Assembly: GCA_000023185.1 (NCBI GenBank)
Contig: CP001622.1
Location: 868,001-932,000, forward strand
Length of the DNA: 64,000 nt
From: Rhizobium leguminosarum bv. trifolii WSM1325
GTDB lineage: Bacteria; Pseudomonadota; Alphaproteobacteria; Rhizobiales; Rhizobiaceae
Direction of reading: 5' to 3'
Part shown: positions 16,229-24,252 of the stretch, piece after piece
Position numbering within the stretch: position 1 is the first letter of the stretch
How the letters are laid out: each line of letters begins with the position of its first letter
Translations under genes and position numbers: made by a program
The notes under the pieces: model-generated
Told to the model about the DNA's origin: nothing
What the model saw: the letters and a program-made list of their open reading frames with translations, nothing else
Database searches by the model: none

Positions 16229-16468
16229 ATGCCGATGGTCACCGTTTCCATCTCTCCGCAACAGGCAGCGGGCATCCGCGCCGCCGTTGACAATGGCGGT
16301 TATGCCTCGAGCAGCGAGGTCGTCCGCGAGGCGCTGCGTCTCTGGGATACCGCCCGCAAGCTCAACGAGTTCCGGGACGATATTCTTGACGACGACGCTC
16401 CATCCGGCGGCAGATGCGTCGCCGACATGTTCGCCGATCACGAGGCGGAGCGCCGTCGCTCCGCCTGA
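16229..16468 (+). CDS. ParD-like (CopG/RHH) antitoxin, apparently without its toxin
   Basis: The 79-residue protein MPMVTVSISPQQAAGIRAAV has the ribbon-helix-helix start. It continues NGGYASSSEVVREALRLWD, the ParD core that binds DNA and dimerises, and ends in a charged tail that would wrap a ParE toxin. AGGGAGG precedes the start (ATG 16229 or ATG 16235). ParD genes normally overlap a downstream parE of about 95 codons, but no ParE-like frame follows in the next 400 bp. This is therefore an orphan antitoxin or the remains of a ParDE module. Confidence 0.85.
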   Translation: MPMVTVSISPQQAAGIRAAVDNGGYASSSEVVREALRLWDTARKLNEFRDDILDDDAPSGGRCVADMFADHEAERRRSA

Positions 16469-16775
16469 ACAAGCGTTTGATTCTATTGGGGAAGTCAATA
16501 GGCGCTGAACGCGTCGCGATGGGCCGCGCGTTTCATAAAACTTTCGTTTACTTGATCCTGCCACGGCATGTTCCGAACGAGGGCTGCGCCGCCGGCTGCA
16601 TCCTCGGCTACGACCGTGCGGCACGGAAGCCCTGTTCCCGCTGATCCGCTTTCGATCGGGTCATCGAACTGCCGGAAGGCCTCGCCTTCCATCGGTTGGG
16701 CGAGGCGAATTGACGCCCTTGCCACTTCCAGCCTTCCCAAGCCTCCGGGGCTGATTTACTTCCTATGCCAGCGAA
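16469..16775. other. Gene-free stretch after the ParD-like gene
   Basis: Where parE would be expected, all three forward frames give short, unfamiliar peptides without ribosome-binding sites, and the reverse strand has one about 80-codon frame of no recognisable family. I see no ParE motifs. The DNA may contain decayed coding sequence. Confidence 0.5.
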
Positions 16776-16862
16776 TAGAGCAATTCCCAGGAAAACTGCG
16801 AAGCGGTTTTTCGTCCGGGATTGCGTAAAACCTAAGGTTAGAGCGGTTCTGAACCGCTCTAG
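16776..16862 (+). repeat. Palindromic repeat element (GAGCAATTCC family) before the quinone oxidoreductase
   Basis: It starts TAGAGCAATTCCC and ends in the hairpin TAGAGCGGTTC (16839-16849) facing GAACCGCTCTA (16851-16861). The final CTAG (16859-16862) overlaps the AGGAGG ribosome-binding site (16861-16866) of the next gene, so the element contributes to its translation start region. Confidence 0.8.
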
Positions 16863-16875
16863 GAGGAGCCGGGTC

Positions 16876-17874
16876 ATGCCATTGCCTCAGGAAATGCATT
16901 TCGTCGATCTGCCGTCCTTTGGCGGGCCGGAGGTGATGACGATCGACAGGCGCCCGTTGCCCGTGCCTCAAGACGGAGAGGTCCTGGTGCGCGCCGAGGC
17001 GATCGGCGTCAACCGCCCCGATATTGCCCAGCGCCAGGGCAACTATCCCGCGCCGAAGGGTGCGAGCCCGATCCTCGGCCTGGAATTGTCGGGCGAAATC
17101 GTTGCCGTCGGCCCGGGCGTCAGCGGCCATGCCGTCGGCGACAAGGTCTGCGGCCTTGCCAATGGCGGCGCCTACGCCGAATATTGCCTGCTGCCAGCAG
17201 GCCAGATCCTGCCGTTCCCCAAGGGCTATGACGCGGTGAAGGCGGCAGCCTTGCCTGAGACCTTCTTCACCGTCTGGGCCAATCTCTTCCAGATGGCCGG
17301 GCTGACGGAAGGCGAGACGGTGCTGATCCATGGCGGTTCCAGCGGCATCGGCACGACGGCAATCCAGCTCGCCCGCGCCTTCGGCGCCGAGGTCTACGCG
17401 ACGGCGGGCTCGAAGGAGAAATGCGAGGCCTGCGAAAAGCTTGGCGCCAAACGCGCGATCAACTACCGGACCGAGGATTTCGCCGAGGTGATCAAGGCCG
17501 AGACCGGCCACGGCGTTGATATCATCCTCGACATGATCGGCGCGTCCTATTTCGAGCGCAACATTGCCTCGCTGGCCAAGGACGGCTGCCTGTCGATCAT
17601 CGCCTTCCTCGGCGGCGCGATCGTCGAAAAGGTCAATCTCTCGCCGATCATGGTCAAGCGCCTGACGGTCACCGGCTCCACCATGCGCCCGCGCACGGCG
17701 GAAGAAAAACGCGCCATCCGCGATGATCTTCTCTCCGAGGTCTGGCCGCTGCTTGCCGCTGGCACCGTCGCGCCCGTCATCCACAAGGTCTTTGCCTTCG
17801 ACGAGGTCGTCGAAGCCCACCGGCTGCTGGAAGACGGCAGCCATGTCGGCAAGGTCATGCTGCGCGTTGGCTAG
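16876..17874 (+). CDS. NAD(P)H:quinone oxidoreductase, zinc-independent MDR family
   Basis: The 332-residue protein has the medium-chain dehydrogenase fold of the quinone-reductase (QOR/PIG3) branch. The N-terminal catalytic domain has [27 protein letters not shown]. The Rossmann domain has [18 protein letters not shown] (about residues 154-171), and [12 protein letters not shown] follows. It lacks the cysteine and histidine ligands for catalytic zinc seen in alcohol dehydrogenases. It probably reduces quinones using NADPH in the cytoplasm. ATG 16876 is set by AGGAGG 9 bases upstream, part of which belongs to a repeat element. Its TAG stop lies within the CTAG edge of the next repeat (17871). 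Confidence 0.92.
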   Translation: MPLPQEMHFVDLPSFGGPEVMTIDRRPLPVPQDGEVLVRAEAIGVNRPDIAQRQGNYPAPKGASPILGLELSGEIVAVGPGVSGHAVGDKVCGLANGGAYAEYCLLPAGQILPFPKGYDAVKAAALPETFFTVWANLFQMAGLTEGETVLIHGGSSGIGTTAIQLARAFGAEVYATAGSKEKCEACEKLGAKRAINYRTEDFAEVIKAETGHGVDIILDMIGASYFERNIASLAKDGCLSIIAFLGGAIVEKVNLSPIMVKRLTVTGSTMRPRTAEEKRAIRDDLLSEVWPLLAAGTVAPVIHKVFAFDEVVEAHRLLEDGSHVGKVMLRVG

Positions 17875-18070
17875 AGCAATTCCAGCAAAAGTGTGCAGCG
17901 GTTTTGCGTCCGGAATTGCGCCAGACCAAAGAGCAATTCCAGCAAAAGTGTGCAGCGGTTTTGCGTCCGGAATTGCGCCAGACCAAAGAGCAATTCCAGC
18001 AAAAGTGTGCAGCGGTTTTGCCAGGCAAAGTGCGAAGCGCTTTTGCCGGGAATTGCGCCAAAACAAAGAG
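17871..18070 (+). repeat. Tandem array of a 57-bp palindromic repeat (GAGCAATTCC family)
   Basis: Units start at 17874, 17931 and 17988, exactly 57 bp apart. The first two are essentially identical (GAGCAATTCCAGC ... GGAATTGCGCCAGACC) and the third diverges after its first 34 bp. GAGCAATTCC and GGAATTGC within each unit are inverted, so each can fold. The array fills the gap between the convergent quinone oxidoreductase and MFS genes and may act as a bidirectional terminator. Confidence 0.85.
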
Positions 18071-18081
18071 ATAGGGCGCTC

Positions 18082-19521
18082 TTAGTGCGTCCTATCGGAC
18101 GCGCGGCGCGGTAATGTCAGCGACACCGCGACGGCGAGAACACCTGGCACCGCCATCAGCAGATAGAGCCAGTGCGCTGCCGAAAGCGCGCCTGATATGC
18201 CGCCGGGATGAACGAGGCCGGCGCCATTGGCGATGACGCCGGCAAAGGCGGCCCCGAACGCCCCACCGAGCGAACTCATTGTTGGGATCGCGGCAGAAGC
18301 CTTGTCTTTCTCGTTGTCGGCGACGAGCCTCAAAACCATGGCGACGAGATGCGCCCAGCCGAGACCGATGCCGAAGCCCATCATGAACATGCCGATCGCC
18401 GCCGGCACGATGAGGAGCATATGCCCCTCGGGATTGTCCTTGGCGAGGAAGACGGCGAGGCAAGCGGTCGCCGCCGCCTCGATGAGGGCGCCAATGACGA
18501 TTGCCGCGTACGCCCGCCTGCCGGTCAGCGAGCCGCTGAGGAAGGCCGCAAACGTCCATCCGAGGGCAACCAGCGCCACCAGATAACCCGATGCGAGTGG
18601 AGCCACGCCATGCAGGGTCTGCAGGAAATAGGGAATGAAGACGTCGCTGACGAGAACGACGGTCATGGCGAGCATCGCCAGGTAGACCCGGGAAATCGGC
18701 TGGGAAAGGCTGACGGCGCCAGAGGGCAGCAGGCGGTTCGGGCTTCGGCTCTCGATGAAGATCATGCCGGCGACCGCGATGACCGAAGCGGCGATCAGCG
18801 CGACCTTCGTGGCTGTCGTCTCGATCGCGCCGGCCGTGCTGACCATCAGGACGGCGGCAAGCAGCAGCCCGATCTGGGCAATCGGCGTCTTTACCTGCTC
18901 GCGGTCGTCCTCGACCTCTGGCAACAGCCGCGGCGCCAGGAAGGCCATCAGCAGGCCGAGCGGCACGAGCACGATGAATGCGTAGCGCCAGGCTTGGCCG
19001 GATGAAAAGAAGCCGCCGAACGTCGGCCCGATGACTGTCGCCACACCCCAGATCGCCGCATAGAGCGTCGAGGCTTTTGGCCATAGCGGCTCGGGATAAA
19101 CGAAGCGGATAAAGGCATAGCCGATCGCGGCAAGTGCGCCTGTTCCGAGACCCTGCACCGCACGTCCGATCAGCACCACTGGCATCGACGGTGCGGCTGC
19201 GGCAACCAGGCTGCCGACGCCGAAGACCAGCGCCGCGACCATATAGACGGATCGAAGCCCGATGCCGCGCGGCCGCATGGCGACAAAGATCGAGCCGAGT
19301 ACGGCCGCGGCGACGAACAGGCTGGTGACCCAGGAAAACAACGCGAGGCCGCCGATATCGCGCACGATCGAGGGCGCGATCGTCGCCATGATGTAAGTCT
19401 CCACCGCATAAAGCGTCACGCCGCCTGCCAGCATCAAGGTTGCCGGCAGGTGCTCGGGCGCAAAGAGGCGGAAGAGGGAGCTAGCGTTGGGGATGGTTGC
19501 AGTCTGGTCGATATTCGACAT
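18082..19521 (-). CDS. MFS drug:H+ antiporter (DHA2-like)
   Basis: This 479-residue protein has about 14 hydrophobic helices and the MFS motif C-like GRAVQGLGTGALAAIGYAF, typical of proton-driven multidrug exporters of the inner membrane. ATG 19521 (MSNIDQTATIPNASS) is preferred to a frame 28 residues longer that runs through the control region. The gene is divergent from a SufR-like regulator, and an inverted repeat, ATTTTCCAA/TTGGAAAAT, lies in the 101-bp gap, so the regulator probably controls this exporter. The substrate is unknown. Confidence 0.9.
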   Translation of the reverse strand: MSNIDQTATIPNASSLFRLFAPEHLPATLMLAGGVTLYAVETYIMATIAPSIVRDIGGLALFSWVTSLFVAAAVLGSIFVAMRPRGIGLRSVYMVAALVFGVGSLVAAAAPSMPVVLIGRAVQGLGTGALAAIGYAFIRFVYPEPLWPKASTLYAAIWGVATVIGPTFGGFFSSGQAWRYAFIVLVPLGLLMAFLAPRLLPEVEDDREQVKTPIAQIGLLLAAVLMVSTAGAIETTATKVALIAASVIAVAGMIFIESRSPNRLLPSGAVSLSQPISRVYLAMLAMTVVLVSDVFIPYFLQTLHGVAPLASGYLVALVALGWTFAAFLSGSLTGRRAYAAIVIGALIEAAATACLAVFLAKDNPEGHMLLIVPAAIGMFMMGFGIGLGWAHLVAMVLRLVADNEKDKASAAIPTMSSLGGAFGAAFAGVIANGAGLVHPGGISGALSAAHWLYLLMAVPGVLAVAVSLTLPRRASDRTH

Positions 19522-19555
19522 GGGATGGCCCCGAGATTTTTGCTGGCGGAGGATT

Positions 19556-19622
19556 ATTTTCCAAGTTATAAATTGGAAAATTACACGCCGCCTCAAATTA
19601 AACAAGACTTGACTTGGAAAAT
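19556..19622. promoter_or_regulatory. Three TTGGAAAAT half-sites between MFS and SufR-like genes
   Basis: ATTTTCCAA (19556-19564) and TTGGAAAAT (19573-19581) form a perfect 9-bp inverted repeat with an 8-bp spacer. A third TTGGAAAAT (19614-19622) ends directly at the regulator's ATG. This looks like an operator plus an autoregulatory half-site. Confidence 0.7.
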
Positions 19623-20246
19623 ATGCGCCAGTCCCCAGCCAACCGGATCCTGATCCTGATAAAGACCGACGGCCCGCAGCTCGCCGCCGCGATCGGCGAT
19701 GCGCTCGGCATATCGGGCGAGGCCGCCCGCCAGCAGCTGTCGAAGATGGCGGAGGAGGGGCTGGTGGAACCGGTCACCGTTGCCGCCGCGGGCAGGGGCC
19801 GGCCGCGCCAGCTCTGGCACCTGACGGCGAGCGGCAACCGCCAGTTCCCGGATGGCCATGCCGAGCTGACGGCAAACCTCCTTGGTACGCTCGTCGAACA
19901 GCTCGGCCCCGCAGCCCTCGATACGGTCATTGCCGCCCGCGAGGCCGAGACGCTGCAGCGTTATCGGCAGGAACTCAGCAAGGCGCATGACCTTGCCGCG
20001 CGCGTCGAGGCCCTTGCCGGCATCCGCACCCGCGAGGGCTATATGGCCGATTGTTGGAGGCAAGCGGACGGCTCCTTCATGCTGGTCGAAAACCACTGCC
20101 CGATCTGTGCGGCCGCCACCGCCTGCGCCGGCTTCTGCCGCTCCGAACTCGAAACCTTCCGCGCCGTCCTCAGCGCCGAGGTCGAACGCAGCGAACACAT
20201 CCTCGCCGGCGCCCGCCGCTGCGCCTATCGCATCACGCCGCATTGA
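19623..20246 (+). CDS. SufR/COG2345-like winged-helix regulator with clustered cysteines
   Basis: The 207-residue protein has an N-terminal winged helix (ILILIKTDGPQLAAAIGDALGISGEAARQQLSKMAEEGLVEPV). The C-terminal half contains ENHCPICAAATACAGFCRSE, a C-x2-C-x6-C-x3-C cluster, plus a late Cys in RRCAYRI. This resembles the SufR branch of the ArsR-like regulators, where cysteines hold an iron-sulfur cluster. The spacing differs from cyanobacterial SufR, so metal binding is a prediction. The ATG at 19623 is chosen although a TTG lies three codons upstream inside a repeat half-site. It is divergent from an MFS exporter that it probably regulates. Confidence 0.82.
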   Translation: MRQSPANRILILIKTDGPQLAAAIGDALGISGEAARQQLSKMAEEGLVEPVTVAAAGRGRPRQLWHLTASGNRQFPDGHAELTANLLGTLVEQLGPAALDTVIAAREAETLQRYRQELSKAHDLAARVEALAGIRTREGYMADCWRQADGSFMLVENHCPICAAATACAGFCRSELETFRAVLSAEVERSEHILAGARRCAYRITPH

Positions 20247-20271
20247 CGCCTGTCGATCGGAGCGCCGCATT

Positions 20272-21483
20272 TCACGCCGGTTGCCGCGCCTGCCGCCTGC
20301 TGCTTTCGAGATAGAGCAGCACTCCGATCGATGCGAGACCCGCTGCCGCGCCGACGAAGGCGGTGCCGGAATAATCGGTGATCGCGGTGCCGAAGGCGAA
20401 GAGACCGGCGCTGATGCCAACCCCAATGAACGTGTTCAGCGAGATCAGCGAGGTTCCAAGCCCCGGCCGGTCCGCGATCAGGTCCTGCAGATAGGTGATC
20501 GGCACGCTGAGGATCGCTGCCGCCCCACAGGCATTGAAGAGGAGGAGTGCGTAGACGTGCCAGGGTGCGGAAGCAAAGCCGAGCAGCAGCAGATAGACGC
20601 AATAGATCAGCGCGCCGAAGGCAAGCACATGCGCGCTTCGGAAGCGGCGCTGCGCAAAGCCCCACATCATCATGAACGGCATCTCGAGCAACGCCGTCAA
20701 GCCTGCAATGAAGCCGACATCGACCACGGTGCCGCCGGCCGCACGGGTGATGATCAGCGGCAGGAGCATGGCGTTCAGCCGCTGCAGCCCGAACAGCATC
20801 GCCATGACGATGACGCGCGACAGCACATGCGGCACGAAAATCCGTTGCAGCGAAGCAAAAAAGCCGACTGGATCGGGGGCAGTGCCGCCTGAGCCATTTC
20901 CGGGTGCGAAGAAAAAATACAGGCAGAAGCAGGTGCAGCTTGCCAGTGCCGCGATCCCATAGGCCGGCGTCATCGACGGCGAACTGACGAGATAGAGGCC
21001 GATCAACCCCGGCGCCAGCGCCCATGAGCCGGAAAAGAGCGCCCGCACCGTTGCGGTGATCGCCGCCCCCTGGCCACGGTCCATCTGGTTGGTCCTGGCG
21101 CGCAGGCTGGCAAACAGCAGCGAATAGGTGGAATTGCTCATCGGCACCAGCAACAGCGTGGAGAAGATGAAGACCGCGGGGCTATGAATGAGCGCGATCG
21201 ACCCGAAGCCGAGCATGCCGGCGACGCAAAGCCCCAGCACCAGCGGCCGGCGCTCCTTCAGCCTGTCCGACCAGATGCCGAGCGTCAGGCTCGTCGTGAC
21301 GTTGACGATCGAAGACAAGAACACCAGTGCCGAATAGGCGCCGTTGCTCATGCCGAGTTCGTTGATCCCGATGATCGACTGATAGGGCGCGGTCGACGCA
21401 TAGGTGAAGGCGAGCGCGACGAGGGTCACGGTTGGGATGCGGATCCTGTTGTCGCGAAGGATCAAGGAAAAGGTGGATGACAT
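20272..21483 (-). CDS. MFS sugar-efflux-type transporter (SET family-like)
   Basis: This 403-residue, 12-helix major facilitator starts MSSTFSLILRDNRIRIPTV. LGIWSDRLKERRPLVLGL is the loop 2-3 motif and RTNQMDRGQGAAITATVRA follows, a pattern I associate with SetA-like sugar efflux transporters. It sits in the inner membrane. ATG 21483 is preferred to a 42-residue upstream extension that has no family match. It is convergent with the SufR-like gene (26 bp apart) and probably an independent unit. The substrate could be a sugar or a sugar-like toxin; this is family-based. Confidence 0.85.
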   Translation of the reverse strand: MSSTFSLILRDNRIRIPTVTLVALAFTYASTAPYQSIIGINELGMSNGAYSALVFLSSIVNVTTSLTLGIWSDRLKERRPLVLGLCVAGMLGFGSIALIHSPAVFIFSTLLLVPMSNSTYSLLFASLRARTNQMDRGQGAAITATVRALFSGSWALAPGLIGLYLVSSPSMTPAYGIAALASCTCFCLYFFFAPGNGSGGTAPDPVGFFASLQRIFVPHVLSRVIVMAMLFGLQRLNAMLLPLIITRAAGGTVVDVGFIAGLTALLEMPFMMMWGFAQRRFRSAHVLAFGALIYCVYLLLLGFASAPWHVYALLLFNACGAAAILSVPITYLQDLIADRPGLGTSLISLNTFIGVGISAGLFAFGTAITDYSGTAFVGAAAGLASIGVLLYLESSRRQARQPA

Positions 21484-21721
21484 GGGAACGGTTCCTGATG
21501 CACCACTCTTAGTCGCATCGGACCCATCAGAGAAACGATAGTTTTCGATCGCCTCGGTCAATTTATGTGATGAATATTTGGACGATGTGATCGCGCTCCG
21601 AGCCCGCAACGAGGCCGAGCGCCTAGCTCGCCCGGTAAATGCTCGCCGTGCCCGCAGCCGATTGACTCTATCAATCTTCTGCCCTTAGTGCTCGCCGGGG
21701 TTGATCAATTGGATGGGGACA

Positions 21722-22060
21722 ATGAAATTTCGCTTTATTGGCGCTGTTGTGCTTTCTTTCGCCGTTGCAGGTTGCAGTAGCATTGCCCCTGATGGTCGGC
21801 CGCTCGTTCAACACTTCTTTCGGGATCTTGTGATGAGGGGATGTGGTTTCCAGATGACATGGGAATCGGCGAGAGAAGCCACAGATACTTTTAAGCCAGT
21901 TATACCGACTGACAGAGAGCGCATGACTGACAGAGGCCTCATGAGGGCTGCGATTGCAATTTGCGGCAAGGCGAAACCCGGAAATAAGAGCAAAGCCATC
22001 GAAGTCCAGGTTCCTGACAGTGGCGGTGTCCTCCGGAAAATCGTTGTTGAAAGAGAATAG
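21722..22060 (+). CDS. Small lipoprotein, function unknown
   Basis: The 112-residue protein starts MKFRFIGAVVLSFAVAGCSS: a positively charged n-region, a hydrophobic stretch and the lipobox AVAGC with the modified Cys at about residue 18. The mature part has two further cysteines (RGCGFQMTW and AAIAICGKA) that could form a disulfide. No family is recognised. ATG 21722 is preferred over ATG 21713 and an earlier ATG because it begins right at the signal peptide. GC content appears lower than that of its neighbours, which may indicate recent acquisition. Confidence 0.7.
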   Translation: MKFRFIGAVVLSFAVAGCSSIAPDGRPLVQHFFRDLVMRGCGFQMTWESAREATDTFKPVIPTDRERMTDRGLMRAAIAICGKAKPGNKSKAIEVQVPDSGGVLRKIVVERE

Positions 22061-22118
22061 AAAAGCGCAGACCGGAGGGTAGGCGTTCGCGATATCGATG
22101 GGGCTGAGACCACAAAAG

Positions 22119-22296
22119 CCCCTCATCCGGCTGCCGCCACCTCTGCCTGGGTCGAGCCACGTGTCTCGCCCCGGTCCTTCGGACCCCCTCTTGCGGGGCG
22201 AAGGGGATATGCCGCACCCTCTCCGTCCCTCGATCACCTCGCGCATGGCACGTCCCCTCTCCCCGTCAGAACGGGGAGAGGGTTAGGGTGAGGGGC
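22119..22296 (+). repeat. Long intergenic repeat (CCCCTCATCC family), copy B
   Basis: It runs from CCCCTCATCCGGCTGCC to GGTTAGGGTGAGGGGC in the same orientation as the copy at 13028. It occupies most of the 312-bp gap between the lipoprotein and asparaginase genes. No gene is seen in the gap. Confidence 0.82.
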
Positions 22297-22372
22297 AGCC
22301 TAAACCCCGTTGGCTTTCGCCGCGTGACGCGTTATGGACTGCGCAACCCCGCCAGCATCCGGATGAGAGCTC

Positions 22373-23380
22373 ATGACAAATCCCGTCACCGTCGAAGTCA
22401 CCCGCGGCCTGCTCGTCGAAAGTCGCCATCGTGGCGCGGTGGCTGTGGTCGATGGCGATGGCACGCTTGTCTTCTCGTTGGGCGATATCGAGGCCGCGGT
22501 CTTCCCGCGCTCGTCCTGCAAGGCGATGCAGGCGCTGCCGCTGATCGAGAGTGGTGCTGCCGATGCCTATGGCTTCGGCGATAAGGAATTGGCGCTGGCC
22601 TGCGCCTCGCATAATGGCGAGGACGAGCATGTGGCGCTGGCCGCTTCCATGCTGTCGCGCGCCTGTCGCGATGCCGAGACGCTGGAATGCGGCGCCCATT
22701 GGTCGTTCCATCAGAAAACCCTGATCCATCAGGCCCGCACGCTCGAGGCACCGAACGCGCTGCACAACAATTGCTCGGGAAAACATGCCGGCTTCATCTG
22801 CGCTTGCTGCCATCAGGACCTCGATCCGAAGGGTTATGTCGGCTATCAGCACCCGCTGCAGGTCGAGATCCGCGCGGCGATAGAAAGCCTGACCGGCGCT
22901 GTGCTTGGCGCGGACAGCTGCGGCACCGACGGCTGCTCGATCCCGACCTATGCCGTGCCGCTGCGCAGCCTTGCCCACGGTTTTGCCAAAATGGCGACCG
23001 GCACCGGCCTCGAACCCCTGCGCGCCAAGGCATCCCGCCGGCTGATCGAGGCCTGCATGGCCGAGCCCTTCTATGTCGCCGGCTCCGGCCGCGCCTGCAC
23101 GGCGCTGATGCAGATCGCCCCCGGCCGCATCTTCTGCAAGACAGGTGCCGAAGGCGTCTTCTGCGCGGCGATCCCGGAAAAGGGCATCGCCATCGCGCTC
23201 AAATGCGAGGATGGCATGACCCGCGCTGCCGAAGCCATGGTGGCGGCGACCCTCGCCCGCTTCTTCGAGGCGGAGAGCGAGGTGCATGCGGCATTGATGG
23301 CTCATGCCGCAACGCCGATGCGCAATTGGAACGGCATCCATGTCGGCGATATCAGGGTCACCTCCGCCTTGGCCGGATGA
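22373..23380 (+). CDS. L-asparaginase, Rhizobium etli ReAV type (PF06089 family)
   Basis: This enzyme hydrolyses asparagine to aspartate and ammonia but belongs to a family unrelated to E. coli asparaginases, best known from R. etli. The 335-residue protein carries the characteristic residues: Ser47-x-x-Lys50 (RSSCKAMQ), Cys134 and Lys137 (NNCSGKHAG) and Cys188 (DSCGTDGC). Each is one position lower than the numbering I recall for the R. etli enzyme (S48, K51, C135, K138, C189). It is cytoplasmic, without a signal peptide. The ATG at 22373 has only a weak ribosome-binding site. There is no clear operon partner. Confidence 0.93.
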   Translation: MTNPVTVEVTRGLLVESRHRGAVAVVDGDGTLVFSLGDIEAAVFPRSSCKAMQALPLIESGAADAYGFGDKELALACASHNGEDEHVALAASMLSRACRDAETLECGAHWSFHQKTLIHQARTLEAPNALHNNCSGKHAGFICACCHQDLDPKGYVGYQHPLQVEIRAAIESLTGAVLGADSCGTDGCSIPTYAVPLRSLAHGFAKMATGTGLEPLRAKASRRLIEACMAEPFYVAGSGRACTALMQIAPGRIFCKTGAEGVFCAAIPEKGIAIALKCEDGMTRAAEAMVAATLARFFEAESEVHAALMAHAATPMRNWNGIHVGDIRVTSALAG

Positions 23381-23511
23381 CTGCGAGCTTACATATATAA
23401 GTTATTAGAAAAATAAGAATTGACTAATATAAAGAGGGATACGTCCTGCGATCGCGGATGCACCCTTTCGCGGCGACGTGAGCACAGTCCTGGAAGCCGT
23501 GAGGGCAGGGC

Positions 23512-24252
23512 ATGTTTGCAGGCCGCTATCTCTGGTGGATGCTGATGGGGATCGGCATCTTCATGTTCGCCGCGCTGAGCCTCGATTATATCACCTGGCT
23601 CACGATCCAGCTGTCCGGCTGCGGCGATATGGCCGGCGCCTGCGAGCCGGTCCTCCGGCTGATATCGGGCATGCTCAAACCCGCCTGCATCTGGACCGCA
23701 ATCGGCGTGCTCTTCATGGCGACGCTGCTCCGTCTTCACACTCTCTCGCTCATCTGGTTCTGGGGACCGATCGTCGCTGTCTGGTTCGTCGCCTCCACGC
23801 CGATCCTGCTCTTCCTGGCGGCGGACGCAGCGGCGCTGACGCAGCCCGCCACCCTGGCGGCGCTGCCCGTCGCCTTGCTGTTTCTGGCGGCCTTCATCGC
23901 CTATCTCATGTTTGCCCTCGAGGACGGTGACATGCCGCCGCTTGCAGCCTCGGTGCCGTTGCGCCTCACACTCCGCCTGACGGCGCTCTACGGCGCGCTT
24001 GCTGGCGCAGCCTTCATGCCGGAACTGTCGCGGATCGCCGGGACACTGCTCGACATGCCGGCACTTTCCGTCGTCATCGCGCTGGCGCAGCCATATCTGC
24101 AGATGGTGCTGACCTTTGGAACCGGCAGCATGGCGCCGGCCTATGCCGTGTTGGCGGCCTTCATCGCGGCCCTTGCCGCAAGCCTCTTGCCGCATGCTGA
24201 AGCACCGCAGCCCTCCCGCAGCGCCATCATGCTGCGGCGATTGCGCCGTTGA
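23512..24252 (+). CDS. Multi-pass membrane protein, function unknown
   Basis: This 246-residue protein has about six to seven hydrophobic helices, the first at residues 5-25 (RYLWWMLMGIGIFMFAALSL). A polar segment has two cysteines (SGCGDMAGACEP), and the C-terminus ends in a basic tail. No transporter or enzyme motif is visible. The start ATG 23512 follows AGGGCAGGG. An AT-rich tract at 23390-23440, with TTGACT and TATAAA elements, may hold its promoter. Its last 26 bp overlap the end of the convergent DeoR gene. Confidence 0.75.
   Translation: MFAGRYLWWMLMGIGIFMFAALSLDYITWLTIQLSGCGDMAGACEPVLRLISGMLKPACIWTAIGVLFMATLLRLHTLSLIWFWGPIVAVWFVASTPILLFLAADAAALTQPATLAALPVALLFLAAFIAYLMFALEDGDMPPLAASVPLRLTLRLTALYGALAGAAFMPELSRIAGTLLDMPALSVVIALAQPYLQMVLTFGTGSMAPAYAVLAAFIAALAASLLPHAEAPQPSRSAIMLRRLRR

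Noticed and set aside
16756..18066. 436-codon minus-strand ORF with repeated CWNCS-like peptides
   Set aside because: It is the shadow of the quinone oxidoreductase plus translated 57-bp repeats; the peptide repeats come from DNA repeats.
22288..22372. Possible upstream start for the asparaginase within the repeat element
   Set aside because: The in-frame ATG at 22373 fits the known protein start (MTNPVTVEVTRGLLVESRHR) and residue numbering; upstream sequence is repeat DNA.
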